This document shows, one piece after another, positions 5,768 through 5,826 of a stretch of DNA of 5,826 nucleotides. Under the pieces are notes generated by a model that did no database searches, had not been told where the DNA came from, and worked only from the letters and a program-made list of their open reading frames with translations. Position 1 is the stretch's first letter. Each line of letters opens with the position of its first letter. The stretch is from the NCBI GenBank assembly GCA_030672345.1, contig DAOVGO010000122.1:1-5826 (forward strand). The letters run 5' to 3'. The position numbers were made by a program, and so were the translations under genes. The stretch comes from Methanosarcinales archaeon (lineage in GTDB: Archaea; Halobacteriota; Methanosarcinia; Methanosarcinales; Methanogasteraceae).

Positions 5768-5826
5768 TTGGATGATGTCATCGAATCCCTGTGCAGGTTA
5801 GATCTCCCCACCTGCCTCCGGATCTG
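5768..5826 (+). CDS. Start of an unidentified gene (3' partial), TTG start
   Basis: From TTG at 5768 the frame stays open to the window edge and reads MDDVIESLCRLDLPTCLRI (19 residues). The SD GGTGAT (5759-5764) stands three bases before the TTG and starts 2 nt after the upstream stop codon, so it would be a third member of the pgi operon. The N-terminus looks cytoplasmic, acidic and partly amphipathic. It is too short to assign to any family. The competing frame with ATG starts ends at a TAG near 5800. Confidence 0.4.
   Translation, partial: MDDVIESLCRLDLPTCLRI

Noticed and set aside
5757..5801. Short frame from ATG 5757 (MVIAWMMSSNPCAG)
   Set aside because: It ends after 14 codons; the overlapping TTG frame has an SD at the right place and stays open.

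Overview
The window looks like a piece of a euryarchaeal genome from the methanogen / methane-oxidising (ANME-like) side. Reasons, partly from memory of families: a cupin-type glucose-6-phosphate isomerase of the archaeal kind; a small protein that matches the DUF5611 family known mainly from methanogen relatives; GGTGAT-type Shine-Dalgarno (SD) sites; an archaeal TATA-like box placed for a leaderless mRNA; and NosD-like beta-helix surface proteins with dockerin modules. The species cannot be named from the sequence alone. Everything that looks genuinely coding is on the + strand.

Layout. 1-105 is the C-terminal end of a protein with a repeated LKTxIYDYL motif. 106-217 is a short gap that ends in the SD of the next gene; nothing else is recognised in it. 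218-2281 holds two secreted-protein genes 18 nt apart: a 538-residue tail-fibre-like surface protein with a coiled-coil insertion, and a 142-residue protein with a beta-rich module and a complete dockerin. A hairpin plus T-run (2291-2315), a second perfect hairpin (2319-2341) and a possible dockerin relic (2342-2375) separate these from a 698-residue parallel beta-helix (NosD-like) protein at 2409-4505, which also ends in a dockerin. A strong hairpin/T6 terminator follows at 4532-4567. Between it and the TATA-like box at 4693-4701 I recognise nothing.

The right-hand part (4726 to the end) is a different, cytoplasmic unit: pgi, then a DUF5611-like gene in the same frame only 9 nt after the pgi stop, then the first codons of another gene. 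The last two seem to start at non-AUG codons (ATC and TTG), each 5 nt after the end of a GGTG SD core. pgi is read as the housekeeping sugar-phosphate step feeding gluconeogenesis, storage or surface glycans; the job of its neighbours is unknown.

How the genes may work together: the two dockerin proteins share a closely similar docking module and could be held by a cohesin protein encoded elsewhere, giving an archaeal cell-surface assembly. The fibre-like protein next to them could be another exposed surface component. No cohesin is visible here, so this stays an inference. No RNA gene, CRISPR array, insertion sequence or replication origin was seen.
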